Origin: Fragilaria crotonensis
Taxonomy: Eukaryota > Bacillariophyta > Fragilariophyceae > Fragilariales > Fragilariaceae
DNA: 64,000 nt
NCBI GenBank assembly: GCA_022925895.1
Contig: JAKSYS010000037.1
Coordinates: forward strand, 62,001 to 126,000
Direction: 5' to 3'
Below, one piece after another: positions 41,970 through 53,049 of this stretch. Below the pieces are notes generated by a model. It was not told where the DNA came from, did not search any database, and saw only the letters and a list, made by a program, of their open reading frames with translations. Within the stretch, counting starts at the first letter, position 1; each line of letters starts with the position of its first letter. Made by a program: the position numbers and the translations under genes.

Positions 41970-44900
41970 GATTCGAGACTAACCGTCCGTCTGTCATCCG
42001 TTTTTTGGTTACTGAACTTGTTAGTTTTGTGAGTTCGCAATCCGGTGTATTCCGTGGCATTGAGACATCAAGCTCCTTTCCTTCAGAAACTTATCACAGT
42101 CACCTGCGAGAGGTTCTCAACACAGTTGAGTGAATCGAACCACGTGTCTAACTGTGTAGGTCCTGCTCGATTGGTGGTTGGTGGTTTGTCCGTCTGTCAT
42201 CCGTTTTTTGCGAGCTGCATCCCTGACCGGTCTAGCTACCCCTGTTAAGATGGTTTCAACCAGACAAACTGTTGAACCAACTCCCTTTGTTCATTTGATG
42301 AACAATGTGTTGACCTCTGCCATGTATGCAACTGCATTTGAGGCATGGGGTGTGACTTCGGTCACTGATATCCTGTCCCTGACCAAGGAAGATATTGAGT
42401 CTGAGTTCCCTGGTGCTGATGGAGCAACAACCAGGCTCCGTTTGATGGATCGTAAGAAGGTCCTTGAAGTCCAAGATTGGTTCCATGAGGAGTGTGAAGA
42501 TCCTTCTGCAGATGTGTGGTTTGGTTTGACTGCGGAGGTCCTTGAGGAATTCCGCACTGCTCGTACCGCAATGAAGACTTCAAGAGCATTCCAAGTTTGA
42601 CTTCAGGCAATGTTGCACCTGACCCTGCCCCACCAGCTGCTTCTGTTGACCGTGCTGCTCCTGATTTGGCTTATGAGTTTGCCAAGGCCACAAGAGGAGC
42701 TTCTCTGATCTGAAGCAGTTCAAGATGCGCATCAGTGGACTTGGTGGCATCGCCATTTGATTTCAACGTCGTGTGCCCAAGGAATTGGGAATGTCTATGA
42801 TGTCAACTTTGAGCCAACGACTGATGCTGAGAAGAAATTGTTCAAGCTCCAGAATGAGTTTGCCTTCAGTTGCTTGGAGCAGGCCCTCCATACTGCTGAT
42901 GGGAAGTTGTTTATCCGTGAGTTTCAAGAGTCTGGAAATGCTCGCGGTGTGTATCAGCGTTTGGTTGCAACCTACAACACTGGTGAAGCTGGTCGTTTGA
43001 AGGCTGAGAAGATTGAGACTGAGTTGCAAGATATGAGACTTGATGTGAGGCAGTGGAAGAAAGGCTGCCAAGCTTTCTTGACGGCATGGGAGCACAAGAT
43101 TCGCGACCTTGCTGAGTTGGATCCTGAGGCTGTGACCGAGTCCAAGAAGTGGCGTTGGCTCCGTCAAGCCGTGTTGCCTCACAAGACCATGGAGGCTGCA
43201 ATCACCAACTTTGATTCCTTGGATAAGTTTGCGCGCAAGATGACTCCTGATGGTGATGGATTGGGTTTTCAGGAGATGTTCAATCAGTTGATGGATGCTG
43301 CAACTCGACATGACAAGATTACGAAGGATAATGTTGCCAACCAACAACGTCGTGTCCAGGAAGGCAAGTTCCAAACTGTCACCAACAAGAAAGGCACTAA
43401 GGGTTCCAGTGATGGGAAGAAGGCCGATCCTGCTGTTGTTTGGAAGTATTATTCGCCTCAAGATTGGGAGAAGTTGTCTGTTGAGAAGAGGAAGCAGATT
43501 CTTGAGCAGCGCAAGGTTACTCCGCGACCACCACGTTCCCAACGTGCTAATTCTGCTTCAACCACCACCACGCAATCGTCGTCAACGGAGGCTCCAGCAA
43601 GTGCTGCTCCGATTCCTGCCACTGTGATTGCCAACCAAGCCCAAGTTGATGCTCAGTCAGTTGTGTCCTCCAGTTCTGCGGTTTCTGGATCTGCTGTCCC
43701 TGGATCTACTATCCGTTCAATGCTTTCCAATGCTGCACACTCGCGCCGTGACGATGACAGTGTCATGGTTCAGGAAGGGAAGGTTTACCTCCGCGTCAAG
43801 ATGGCAAATGTTAAGTATCGTTTCCGTGCCCACTCTGCTGCTCGAACTGCTTGTGCTGGTTCTCTCATTGATGGGGAGCCAATGGTGGCTTGTGTGGATC
43901 TGATGTTTTGATTCTGTCGGAAACTGGCCAACGCTGCGATGTCACCGGTATCACCAACAATGCTGTGACCGATTTGCCGATTGTCAAGCTGCTGGTCTGA
44001 TTCAAAGCTCCATTGGTCCGATTATTGGTATCTTCAACCAATATGCATCCATTGGTGATGGAAAGTCTGTGCATTCCTGTGCCCAACTGCGAAGTTTTGG
44101 CACTTTGATTGATGATGTCCCTATTGCTTGTGGAGGACTCAGCGACTTGTGACCCCTGAAGGTTACATTGTTCCCTTGTCCATTCGTGATGGATTGGCTT
44201 ACATGGATATGAGTCCCCTTCTGCTGATGATCTTGACCGCTACCCTCATGTGATTTTCACCTCGGACAATGCTTGGGATCCTTCGCTCCTTGACCATGAA
44301 CACGCTTTGGCTCCGGATGTCTATCATGTTGACTACACCCATGGTTTTCAGGATCACCGAGTCAATGATTTTGGGAGGTTATCTTTGATCATCAAGCCCG
44401 TGTTGAGTATTGTTCTGTGCATGCCCATGAAGCTTCTGTGCACCGCCATGACCCTCACTATGAAGCCATGAGACCCTATCTTGGATGGGTCAACCTTGAG
44501 CGTGTGAAGAAGACCTTTGAGAATACGACGCAGTGGTTTCGTGCTTCTGTTCGCTTGCCGTTTCGCCATCACTTCAAGAGTCGATTTCCTGCTGCAAATG
44601 TTCCTCGCCTGCATGAAACTGTTGCAACAGATACTTTCTTCTCGGATGTTCCCGCTCATGATGACGGCGTTCTCGGTCATGGAGGCGCTACGATGGTCCA
44701 AGTCTACTGCGGCAAGGACAGCCAGCTTACTCGTGGCTATCCGATGACTTCAGAACATGACATGTATCACACACTTGAAGATTTCATTCGCCAAGAAGGT
44801 GCCCTGATGCTCTGCTCAGTGACAATGCTAAGGCTCAGATTGGGAAGAATGTCCAACAGATTTTGCGGATGTACCGTATTGCTGACTTCCAGTGTGAACC

Positions 44901-46041
44901 TCACTACCAACATCAGAACTATGCTGAGCGCCGGATTCAAGAGATCAAGAAGACTGTCAATGCTTTGTTGGATCGCACCGGTACTCCTGCTGCTTACTGG
45001 CTTCTTGCCATGCTCTATGTGATCAATTTGATGAACCATCTTGCTGTTGCTTCCTTGGATTGGAAGACTCCTTGGAAGTTGCTCATGGACAGAAGCCTGA
45101 TATCTCGCCATTCTTGCAATTTCGTTGGTGGGAACCAGTGTATTATGAGGCTCCGCGACGAGTGGTTTTCCGTCTGAAAGTGTTGAGAAGACTGGTCGCT
45201 GGGTTGGTATTGCTGAACACCAAGGTGATGTGCTGACCTACTTGGTGCTCACTGACGACACTCTTCAGGTTATTGCCGCTCCAATGTTCGCTCTGCCCTT
45301 TCGCCGACGCATCCCAACTTTCGTGCCTATGCTCCCTCGCCTTCCGATGGAGGGAGGATTTGATTCCGTTGAATGTCGATCCAGGTGATTCTCCGCGTCA
45401 TGTCAAGGATATCATCTACAATTCGAGCGACCTTGCTGGTGTTAACGTTGATCCATCGGAACTCAAGCTCCCATACTTCACGCCTGACGAACTTTTGAAT
45501 CGCACATTTCTTCACGAAGTTGATGGTCAACGCATGCGCGCCCAGTCATTCGGAAGATTATGGATAACGATGCGCACAATCATCAAAATATCAAGTTTTT
45601 GCTCGAGATTGGCGCTGGTGAACATGACGAAATTATTGCTTACAATGAACTTTCGGATTTGGTTGAGCGACAGGTCAATGAGGAGCGAAGCACTGATGAT
45701 GTGTCCCCGTGGGTCTATGATGACATTATTGCACACCAAGGTCCTTTGAAGCCGACTGATCCATTTTACAAAGGCTCTTCCTACAATGTTCTTGTTCGCT
45801 GGATGAATGGTGAAGAAACCTATGAACCCTTGTATGAAATGATCAAAGACGATCCGATTTCGGTTGCCAAGTATGCCAAGGAACAAGGATTGCTTGATAC
45901 TCCAGGTTGGAAGAAGCTTCAGAAGTTTGCGCGTCGGATCAAGAAATTTCTGCGCATGGTCAAGCAAGCAAAGCTCCAACATGGGTCTCGTGGAATTCGT
46001 TTTAAGTTTGGAGTTCAGGTCCTCGCAATTGGAAGGAAGCC

Positions 46042-47775
46042 ATGGAACTGGATGAGAGAAACAAGTCAACTTTGTGGCGCGACGCAATCAAGAAGGAGAT
46101 GGACCAGATTGCAGAGTATGGAACTTTCCGCGATCTTGGAAGGGGAGCTACCGCTCCAGCTGGCTACAAGAAAATCACTGTCCGCCTTGTCTTCGATGTC
46201 AAGCATGATCTCCGTCACAAGGCGCGTCTTGTTGCAGGTGGCCATCTTACTGATCCGCCGAAGGACTCTGTCTATTCAGGTGTTGTTTCTTTGCGAAGCC
46301 TTCGTCTTGTTGCACTGTTTGCTGAATTGAATGGCTTACAGCTTTGGGCTGCCGATGTTGGAAATGCCTACCTTGAAGCTTTGACAAAGGAAAAGGTTTA
46401 TGTTATTGCTGGTCCAGAGTTTGGGGAGCTGGAGGGTCATATCCTCCTGATCCATAAGGCTTTGTATGGTCTTCGTACTTCTGGTGCCAGGTGGCATGAA
46501 CATTTTGCCGACACACTTCGTGATCTTGGATTCACGCCCTGCAAGGCTGATCCTGATGTTTGGATGAAGAATTGTGGATCGCATTATGAGTATATTTGCG
46601 TTTATGTTGATGATCTTGCAATTGCCATGAGAAACCCTCAAGAATTCATCAATGTTTTGGTCAATGATTGTGGTTACAAGCTTAAGGGTGTTGGTCCAAT
46701 GGAGTATCATCTCGGAGCGGATATCTACCGTGATAGCGATGGCACTCTCTGCTTTGGAGCCAAGTCCTACATTTCTCGTTTGCTTCGTACCTACGAATCG
46801 ATCTTTGGGGAGCAACCAAAGGAATACTCTTCCCCCCTTGATCGCAATGACCACCCAGAGTTGGATACCTCCGATGAGTTGCCTGAGTCCGATATTAAGC
46901 GTTTTCAGTCACTGATTGGCGCACTCCAGTGGGCTATCAGTCTTTGTCGTTTCGATATTCAATGTGCTGTGATGACCCTTGGACGTTTTCGTGCCGCACC
47001 GCGCATCGGACATATGTTGCGTGTCCAACGCATTTGTGGCTATCTTCGCAAGAAGCCTGATGCTGCCGTTCGTTTCCGTATTGGTATTCCTGATACGACG
47101 ATCCATGTTGAACCTCCTCGTCAGAATTGGGAGTACGTCTACGGTGATTTGTCTGAAGAACTTCCGTTTGATATGCCTGTCCCACTTGGGAAACCTGTTC
47201 GGATTTCTACGTTTGAAGACGCGAATTTGTTGCATGACCACGTCACTGGACGTTCTGCGATGGGTATTTTGCACTTTGTGAATCAGACTCCGGTGGAATG
47301 GTTTTCTAAGCGACAGAATACTGTGGAAACTGCTACGTATGGTTCTGAATTTGTTGTTGCTCGGACTGCAACTGAACAGATTATTGATCTTCGTTACACG
47401 ATTCGCATGCTTGGTGTGCCTTTGGACGGTCCTGCTTGGATGTTTGGTGACAATGAGAGTGTTGTTAAGTCTGCTACGATCCCGCATTCTTCTCTCATGA
47501 AGCGTCACAATGCTTTGGCATACCACCGTGTCCGCGAAGCGATTGCTGCAAAGATCTTGCATTTCTGCCATATCCCTGGTAATCAGAATCCTGCTGATGT
47601 TCTTACCAAGTTCTTGCCTTGGGCCACGTCTTGGCCATTGATTGAGCCCATTCTGTTTTGGAAAGGGGAGACCGATAAGTCTGCATCTGATGATGATCCT
47701 CAGACATTCTCCTTGAGTATCGCGTCCATCACAGAGGGGAGTGACAAAACCCTACTTGACTACTGGTATGGTTGA
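46042..47775 (+). CDS. Copia reverse transcriptase and RNase H frame
   Basis: 577 codons in one frame. Reverse transcriptase blocks are visible: LRHKARLVAGGHL, LQLWAADVGNAYLEAL, IHKALYGLRTSGARWHEHF and the catalytic YICVYVDDLAIA. RNase H follows with SAMGILHFVNQTPVEWFSKR, TATYGSEFVVARTA and MFGDNESVV. The frame ends in the 3' LTR. It belongs to the retroelement at 40940-48030. The adjoining frame (45560-46330) overlaps its start. The family is well conserved, so the call is firm. Confidence 0.9.
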   Translation: MELDERNKSTLWRDAIKKEMDQIAEYGTFRDLGRGATAPAGYKKITVRLVFDVKHDLRHKARLVAGGHLTDPPKDSVYSGVVSLRSLRLVALFAELNGLQLWAADVGNAYLEALTKEKVYVIAGPEFGELEGHILLIHKALYGLRTSGARWHEHFADTLRDLGFTPCKADPDVWMKNCGSHYEYICVYVDDLAIAMRNPQEFINVLVNDCGYKLKGVGPMEYHLGADIYRDSDGTLCFGAKSYISRLLRTYESIFGEQPKEYSSPLDRNDHPELDTSDELPESDIKRFQSLIGALQWAISLCRFDIQCAVMTLGRFRAAPRIGHMLRVQRICGYLRKKPDAAVRFRIGIPDTTIHVEPPRQNWEYVYGDLSEELPFDMPVPLGKPVRISTFEDANLLHDHVTGRSAMGILHFVNQTPVEWFSKRQNTVETATYGSEFVVARTATEQIIDLRYTIRMLGVPLDGPAWMFGDNESVVKSATIPHSSLMKRHNALAYHRVREAIAAKILHFCHIPGNQNPADVLTKFLPWATSWPLIEPILFWKGETDKSASDDDPQTFSLSIASITEGSDKTLLDYWYG

Positions 47776-48030
47776 GCTGGTATTGGGTACTGTATGCTTG
47801 AATACTGTACTACTGTCTGTTTCCTGACACGATACTACATTCTACACACATGGTATGTTTTCTACACAGTTTCTACATGCTTCAGATTATGGAAATCCTA
47901 CGATTAAATTATAATTATTGTTGTTGCGAAATCGATAAGTACCATCGGTAGATTGTTCGGATTGATCACCCGTTTCAATCTATCATACCACTGTTTTCCC
48001 CTGTTTTGTACCGTTGTTTGCTCGCTGTTA
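47742..48030 (+). repeat. 3' LTR of the CoDi-like element
   Basis: 289 bp, follows the purine tract and is followed by TAAGT. Confidence 0.92.
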
Positions 48031-48035
48031 TAAGT

Positions 48036-49810
48036 CATTTGATGTCGACTCAAATACCATTTCATTTTATGATGAACTTCTTTTTGTGTGACTTGGTGCC
48101 ACTCGGATTTTTTTGTAGAGAACAACTTTATGCTGCTACAGGAAGTTCTGTTTCACTTCATTATAATATTTGGCTTGTATCCTCCTAGTCACTCTGCACT
48201 CATTGCCTTTGACCTTTCATGTCAACATCAGATCTTTGTGTGGTTGCCAAAAGCCTTTCAAGAGGCTTTGCAGCCCACGTTGCCCAAAATGCATATCTCA
48301 TTACTCTGCATACAACGACTCAGTAACAACAACATCCACCATCTCAAACAATAGCCATGTGAACACCAGTCATGTGGTGTTGCAAGAAGGAACTCCTCGC
48401 AGGCACCTTTATTTGAGCTCATTTTCATCTCGTGGTGTCAAAGAGAGTCGTGGTGGAGAGTTGGTCGATAAGCTCTGTGTCGAAGATGCGAATGAATTCA
48501 AGGATGACTTTGTTGTTGACAGTGATGCTATCAACCACGGTCTTGTTGATGATCAGGATGTTGTGGAAAGTGAAGAGGAGAAATGTCAAGCAGACCACAG
48601 TGCTGGTTTTGATTTGTACAAGAAAACGTTTGACTACAGTCCAACCTGCTCGGTCTTGAGCGTTTTTCTTGAGAAAAGAAGGTCCAAAATGAGTAGTCGC
48701 AACTCTAACGGGACCTGAACTGTCCGTAAATGTTCTGAACTGGTGGGCAGCAAAATCAATTGCAAGTGGCCATGTGTTTCAGATGGGTTGCCAACCAACT
48801 TGTTGTAAAAGGTGATGAAGAATTTGAACAAAAGGTACAACATGTATGGATTGATTCCAAAAGAGAAGAATTGCACCTGCCTTATTTGCACAGGATAGTG
48901 TCTATGGTATTCTTTGATGCCAGTGAAGTGTTTGCATTGCTTCACTCATGTCCCACACTCAATTGAGATGAGAATTACTTAGTGTCAACATACTTCTACT
49001 ACCTTGTGTTATGGCTATGGACAAGACCCACATTGATATGGCAGGTCAGCTCCAGATGGAGCAATAACACTCTCACATGGTCTTTTGAAGCACACCATGC
49101 CCTGCCTTGCAATTGCGATGCGCATTCTAGACCATATCAATCACAGCACATCTCCCCATCTTCCTTCACCATCGGAGCAAGATGCAGAATTGAATGCACC
49201 CGTAGTAGATTTGCCAAAAGGGACAGTGACACAATGCAGGTTTGACAACAACAAAACCACAATGATTATTTGCTTTTTTGCAATGCAACTCCTCATGTTC
49301 ATGTTGGTGCAATCTACACCGGCAGAGTACAATGAGTGCTGTGGAAGACAAAGATGGCAGGCACTGACATTTGACGTGGATGATATAATGCAGAAGTGCA
49401 AACAAAATGGATGATATTGTAATATCATACCAATGTTGTGTATGATTAAAAACAGCATTTTTATATGTAAAAAATGACAAAATGATATTGTAAATCATTG
49501 TATGATTTTGAAAAGGGGATAACTTTGGATGATTTTGTTATTTCCCCCATTTTTATGCATAATGCCAAAATCAATGCGTATTCCCACTACTGTACTAGGA
49601 CTGTGTCGCCCCTGCTGTAGACCGCTGCAGGGAGGCATTATTGCTAGACTTGGTACCAGGTACAAGAAGGGGAAGTGAGTGTCCTCCCTCCTGCCTATCA
49701 AGATCCCTTTCAGCACGGGGTGGTATTGAGAGTCATGGAATAAAACCGGACCATGCGGGATCCCGTGATATCTACCGATGCAGTAGATAAACCGGAGCAA
49801 TCGATTGGGG
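48036..49810. other. About 1.8 kb without a firm gene
   Basis: A 182-codon frame at 48170-48718 is acidic in its second half (ELVDKLCVEDANEFKDDFVV) and could be an exon, but nothing is recognised. The rest is AT-rich. Confidence 0.3.
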
Positions 49811-49814
49811 GGAG

Positions 49815-50153
49815 TTGACAGACATGGACTTTGTAAGTATGTTTATCAATGAACTTGGCAAGCAGAGCAACAAAGCTTGTTTGCAAAATACTAGTTTGGA
49901 TAAAGATTGTGATCTAATTCATTTGATTACCTTGACGCCTCCCACTTGCAAATCAGTGGATCATTCGTTGACAGCAAACCAACGTGTGACTGAGATCCAG
50001 TATCCTTCGATACCTCTCGATGTATGTTTGCAAAGTGCGGATCCAACCCGGACTGTCTCCACAAACGGGATGATTCCCGAACACGACGTCTCGTTGGATA
50101 CCGATGTGTGGATGAGGGCACCTCAAATTTCTGATGCTCCCTCATCTAGCTGA
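49815..50153 (+). CDS. Short unrecognised open frame (weak)
   Basis: 112 codons with balanced composition, MTDMDFVSMFINELGKQSNK at the start and an acidic Ser/Pro end. No domain. It may be a real small gene or an exon fragment; the lack of low-complexity sequence is the only support. Confidence 0.25.
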   Translation: MTDMDFVSMFINELGKQSNKACLQNTSLDKDCDLIHLITLTPPTCKSVDHSLTANQRVTEIQYPSIPLDVCLQSADPTRTVSTNGMIPEHDVSLDTDVWMRAPQISDAPSSS

Positions 50154-50351
50154 GCATAAGTGTTGCCAATCACACATCAAACATATCGTGAAGTTGACGA
50201 TTCACCATTGGTTTCGTCCAGTACCAGTTGAAGACAGTTCAGAATTCAGACACACTTGCTTATAACGTCTTCACATTGGGTGGGGATCGGATAGTGCCAG
50301 TAGCCCAGTGTTCGATGCGCAATCCCTCAGACCACGATGACAGTACGAATG

Positions 50352-50435
50352 GAATCGAACGCGGATGGATTGATAGGATTCGTAGGGGGCACGAATCGAA
50401 TCGAACGCGGATGGATTGATAGGCTTCGTAGAGCA
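50352..50435. repeat. 46-bp tandem duplication upstream of the trypsin-like gene
   Basis: GAATCGAACGCGGATGGATT starts at 50352 and at 50398, each followed by GATAGG(A/C)TTCGTAG. It lies about 90-170 bp before the start codon, so it may sit in the promoter or leader. Confidence 0.7.
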
Positions 50436-50525
50436 CGAACGGAAACGTCTCGGATACCGGAGCAGCACTTTCAAGAAGTTCACACAGTTTCCCCCAACAT
50501 CAGATCTAGTGACAACAAATAAACC

Positions 50526-51399
50526 ATGACAAGACGCCTCTTTCTTCCATTGTTGTGCCTTGTTCTCCAGGCAGCAGGCCACGTTGTTGCCCCGGCTATG
50601 GATGAAGCTGAATCCTACATACCAACCAAGATGAGAGACTTGGGGTCTCGAATTGTCGGAGGTTTCAAGGCAGATCCAAAGAGGCATCCGTTCTTCACGC
50701 AGCTGCTCGTAAGCACCGAATCCGATTCCGCGTGGGAATGCGGAGGGACTTTGATTGCAGCTGATGTTGTGTTGACTGCAGCCCATTGTGTGACCACAGA
50801 TGACTCTTGGGATCCGATCTGGAGCATCGAAATGTGGGTTAATTCTACAAGCGTTTACTACTCTCCTTACGAGTACTACAGGTCGGCAATTAGCTACCTT
50901 GTCTATCCCTTGTACGACGATACTACGCTAAGCCATGATCTTGCACTAATTTTTCTTGACGAACCGGTAAAGGGAGTGACGTTGGCAAAGATCAATAAGA
51001 ACGCGAATTCCCCTGCGGTTGGTAAGGCCCTGACCGCCATTGGGCTTGGGCTTATGCAGAGACCATCCGAGGTAGAAGCAACTTACCTCATGCAGGTGTC
51101 GATGAATACACGTGCTGGAAGCGATTGCTCGAGTTTTTTTGGTGCAGCATACTTCAAGAATAGGAATCAAATTTGTGCTGGAAGCACCAAAGGGTATCTG
51201 CCAAGGAGATTCCGGAGGTCCGCTGCTTATTTCTGGCACAAGTGCAAGCACTGATGTGCAGGTGGGTATCACGTCCTACAGTGCTTCTTCTGCTTGTGGG
51301 CGTCACCCTAATGCTTTCACGAGAGTCTCCACGTATGCAACCTGGATTGTGTCTAATGTTTGCGCATGGAGTGCATACAGGCCCTCCACGTGCAGGTAA
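50526..51399 (+). CDS. Trypsin-like serine protease (S1), secreted; one apparent frameshift
   Basis: Start ATG in a good context (AAACCATGA). Residues 1-21 are a signal peptide (MTRRLFLPLLCLVLQAAGHV), with activation cleavage R42|I43VGG. Catalytic His87 in LTAAHC and Asp138 in HDLALIFLDEP are present. The Ser motif CQGDSGGPL lies in the next frame: the first frame ends GSTKGYLPRR and a stop at about 51252, and the second reads APKGICQGDSGGPLLISGTS on to PSTCR at 51399. The shift is one extra base near 51193-51196 (GGGTATCTGCC against GGTACCTGCC in the paralogue). It is not in a long homopolymer, so it is more likely real than the shift in the 24216 copy. Close paralogue of the minus-strand gene at 24216. 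Confidence 0.72.
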
Positions 51400-52730
51400 G
51401 ATATGACGCGAATGATGCTACAAAGCCAAATGGAATCTCGAGACTGTCGTCAGACAATCAACGAATGAGCTGATGCTTGGATGGAAGCATTTATACGTAG
51501 AAATCGACAAACGGTTGCACCAGAACACAACACAACGAGAAAAATCACGGACGGCACCGAAAGTCGTAGTTCACAGTTGGAAAGAAATAATCCATCAGTC
51601 AACGTCGTAATTCGTTTCATTCCATTTCAAGGAACACTTCATGCACAATCACTTCTGACTTGTCAACATGCTGAGTGCTCAATCAAGCTGAGCGCCTCCA
51701 TTGCAAAAATGTACATAGAGTAGATTCTCCGTACTAGAACTGTTCCTTTGACTCTCTTCTCTCTCAAGCCATGTATCGAGCTGAAAAAGGATACTGAGAT
51801 GAAAGGCAGGCAAAGATATGGTCCGTTATCGAATGCTGCTGTAGCATGACGTTCATCGATTAGAAATTGTGATGATTTGGAATGCCTGAACTGTTTGGAG
51901 TTTGGAGTGTGCACAGCGGGGATTGCAATGCTGTGTTGGTATTTGCAATGTTTGAGCTATCCATGTAATGTTCCTTCTTGCATCGAATGGTGCCAGCTTG
52001 TACATGCACCTTGTTATGCGTCTGGTACACTGTGTCATGTCTTATATTTTACCAAATCTCTGTACCTGTGATTTCATTTGAGAGTCCAGATAGTAGGCAG
52101 ATATTCATCTTGTGAAAAAGTCAAATGTGTTGATAGTTGTGTTGGATATGCCATTGGCAGATGGGCACTGTCACAAAGCCATTACATGTTATGCATGATG
52201 TAGGTAAAATGCCAAACCATTTTATCAACCACCATACTGAACTTATCATACATTAGCTTGAAAACGCTCATTCAAAATGTGATGAGCTTAGCTTGTTTGT
52301 TAAACTGAAAGCAGGTCATCATTCAATCACTAATGAAAGTCTCCCTTGGTAGATCCCTGCATCCTAGTAGAGGAAGAATTCCTGGTCTTCTCCTCACGGT
52401 CTTTTTCATAATAGGTGGTCAACACCACTTCCAAACCATTATAAGCCGAACATTGACAACATCTAACGTCATGCACACGAGCGTATAAAACTGTCGACTT
52501 GGATAAAACCTAAGGGGATTGCTATTGAGCCTTTATACTTATATAAAACCCTATAATTAGTTTTCGTTATTATTATTATTACAAAAGACTAAACCACCTC
52601 TTATCTCCTATAGTATAGCTACCCAGCACCGAATGACAATGATACCGTGCTCACATTTAGTAAATCAATAACACCCGTTATTTTTACCACTATTTGCAAT
52701 AACACCTGTTTTCTTATTACCACTTTCACT
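51400..52730. other. About 1.3 kb without a recognisable gene
   Basis: AT-rich towards the right, with a TTATTATTATTATTA microsatellite (52567) and an inverse relative of the 20.9-kb irregular repeat at about 52660-52735. Confidence 0.3.
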
Positions 52731-53049
52731 CCACACAAATTTGTTTAACCCTGTAACGAACAACACCCAATATGAGTTCGGGAGTCTTGTCCGAATTTCT
52801 CGAAGTCCGTTTAGTCGGAAGAGTCGGCTGCGTGTTGACTTCCTCGTACCGTCGCCGTCGTCTCGCGTACTGTCGTATCGTCCACGTATTGTGTGCAGTT
52901 TTTTCTCGTTTCTATTTTCATGTTTGCGATACTAATAAAACTAAATAGATGGCATCGGAATCTGGTCCTAATAGTTTTGTCTCTCTCTCTTGGTTTGTTT
53001 TGCGGTGTCGGTCACGTGATTGTCATCTATCGAGGGTCCGTCGCGCCGT

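Larger units (their letters stand above)
40940..48030 (+). mobile_element. Full-length Ty1/copia element (CoDi-like), broken in gag-pol, very young
   Basis: 7.1 kb. LTRs of 289 bp at 40940-41228 and 47742-48030 look identical, and the target duplication TAAGT (40935-40939, 48031-48035) is perfect, so the insertion is recent. A purine tract (CAGAGGGGAG) abuts the 3' LTR. Parts in order: an unusually long leader (41229-42249), gag-like region (about 42250-43910), protease/integrase region (about 43910-45750, with a PAAYWLLAMLYVINLMNHLA integrase-end signature), and reverse transcriptase/RNase H (46042-47775). The coding part upstream of reverse transcriptase is broken, with roughly six to eight interruptions, while the reverse transcriptase/RNase H frame looks whole. 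The order integrase before reverse transcriptase is the copia order. Placement with diatom CoDi elements is from memory. Confidence 0.9.

Noticed and set aside
42763-43542. 259-codon minus-strand open frame
   Set aside because: Antisense shadow of the gag-like region.
46909-47571. 220-codon minus-strand open frame
   Set aside because: Antisense shadow of the reverse transcriptase/RNase H frame.
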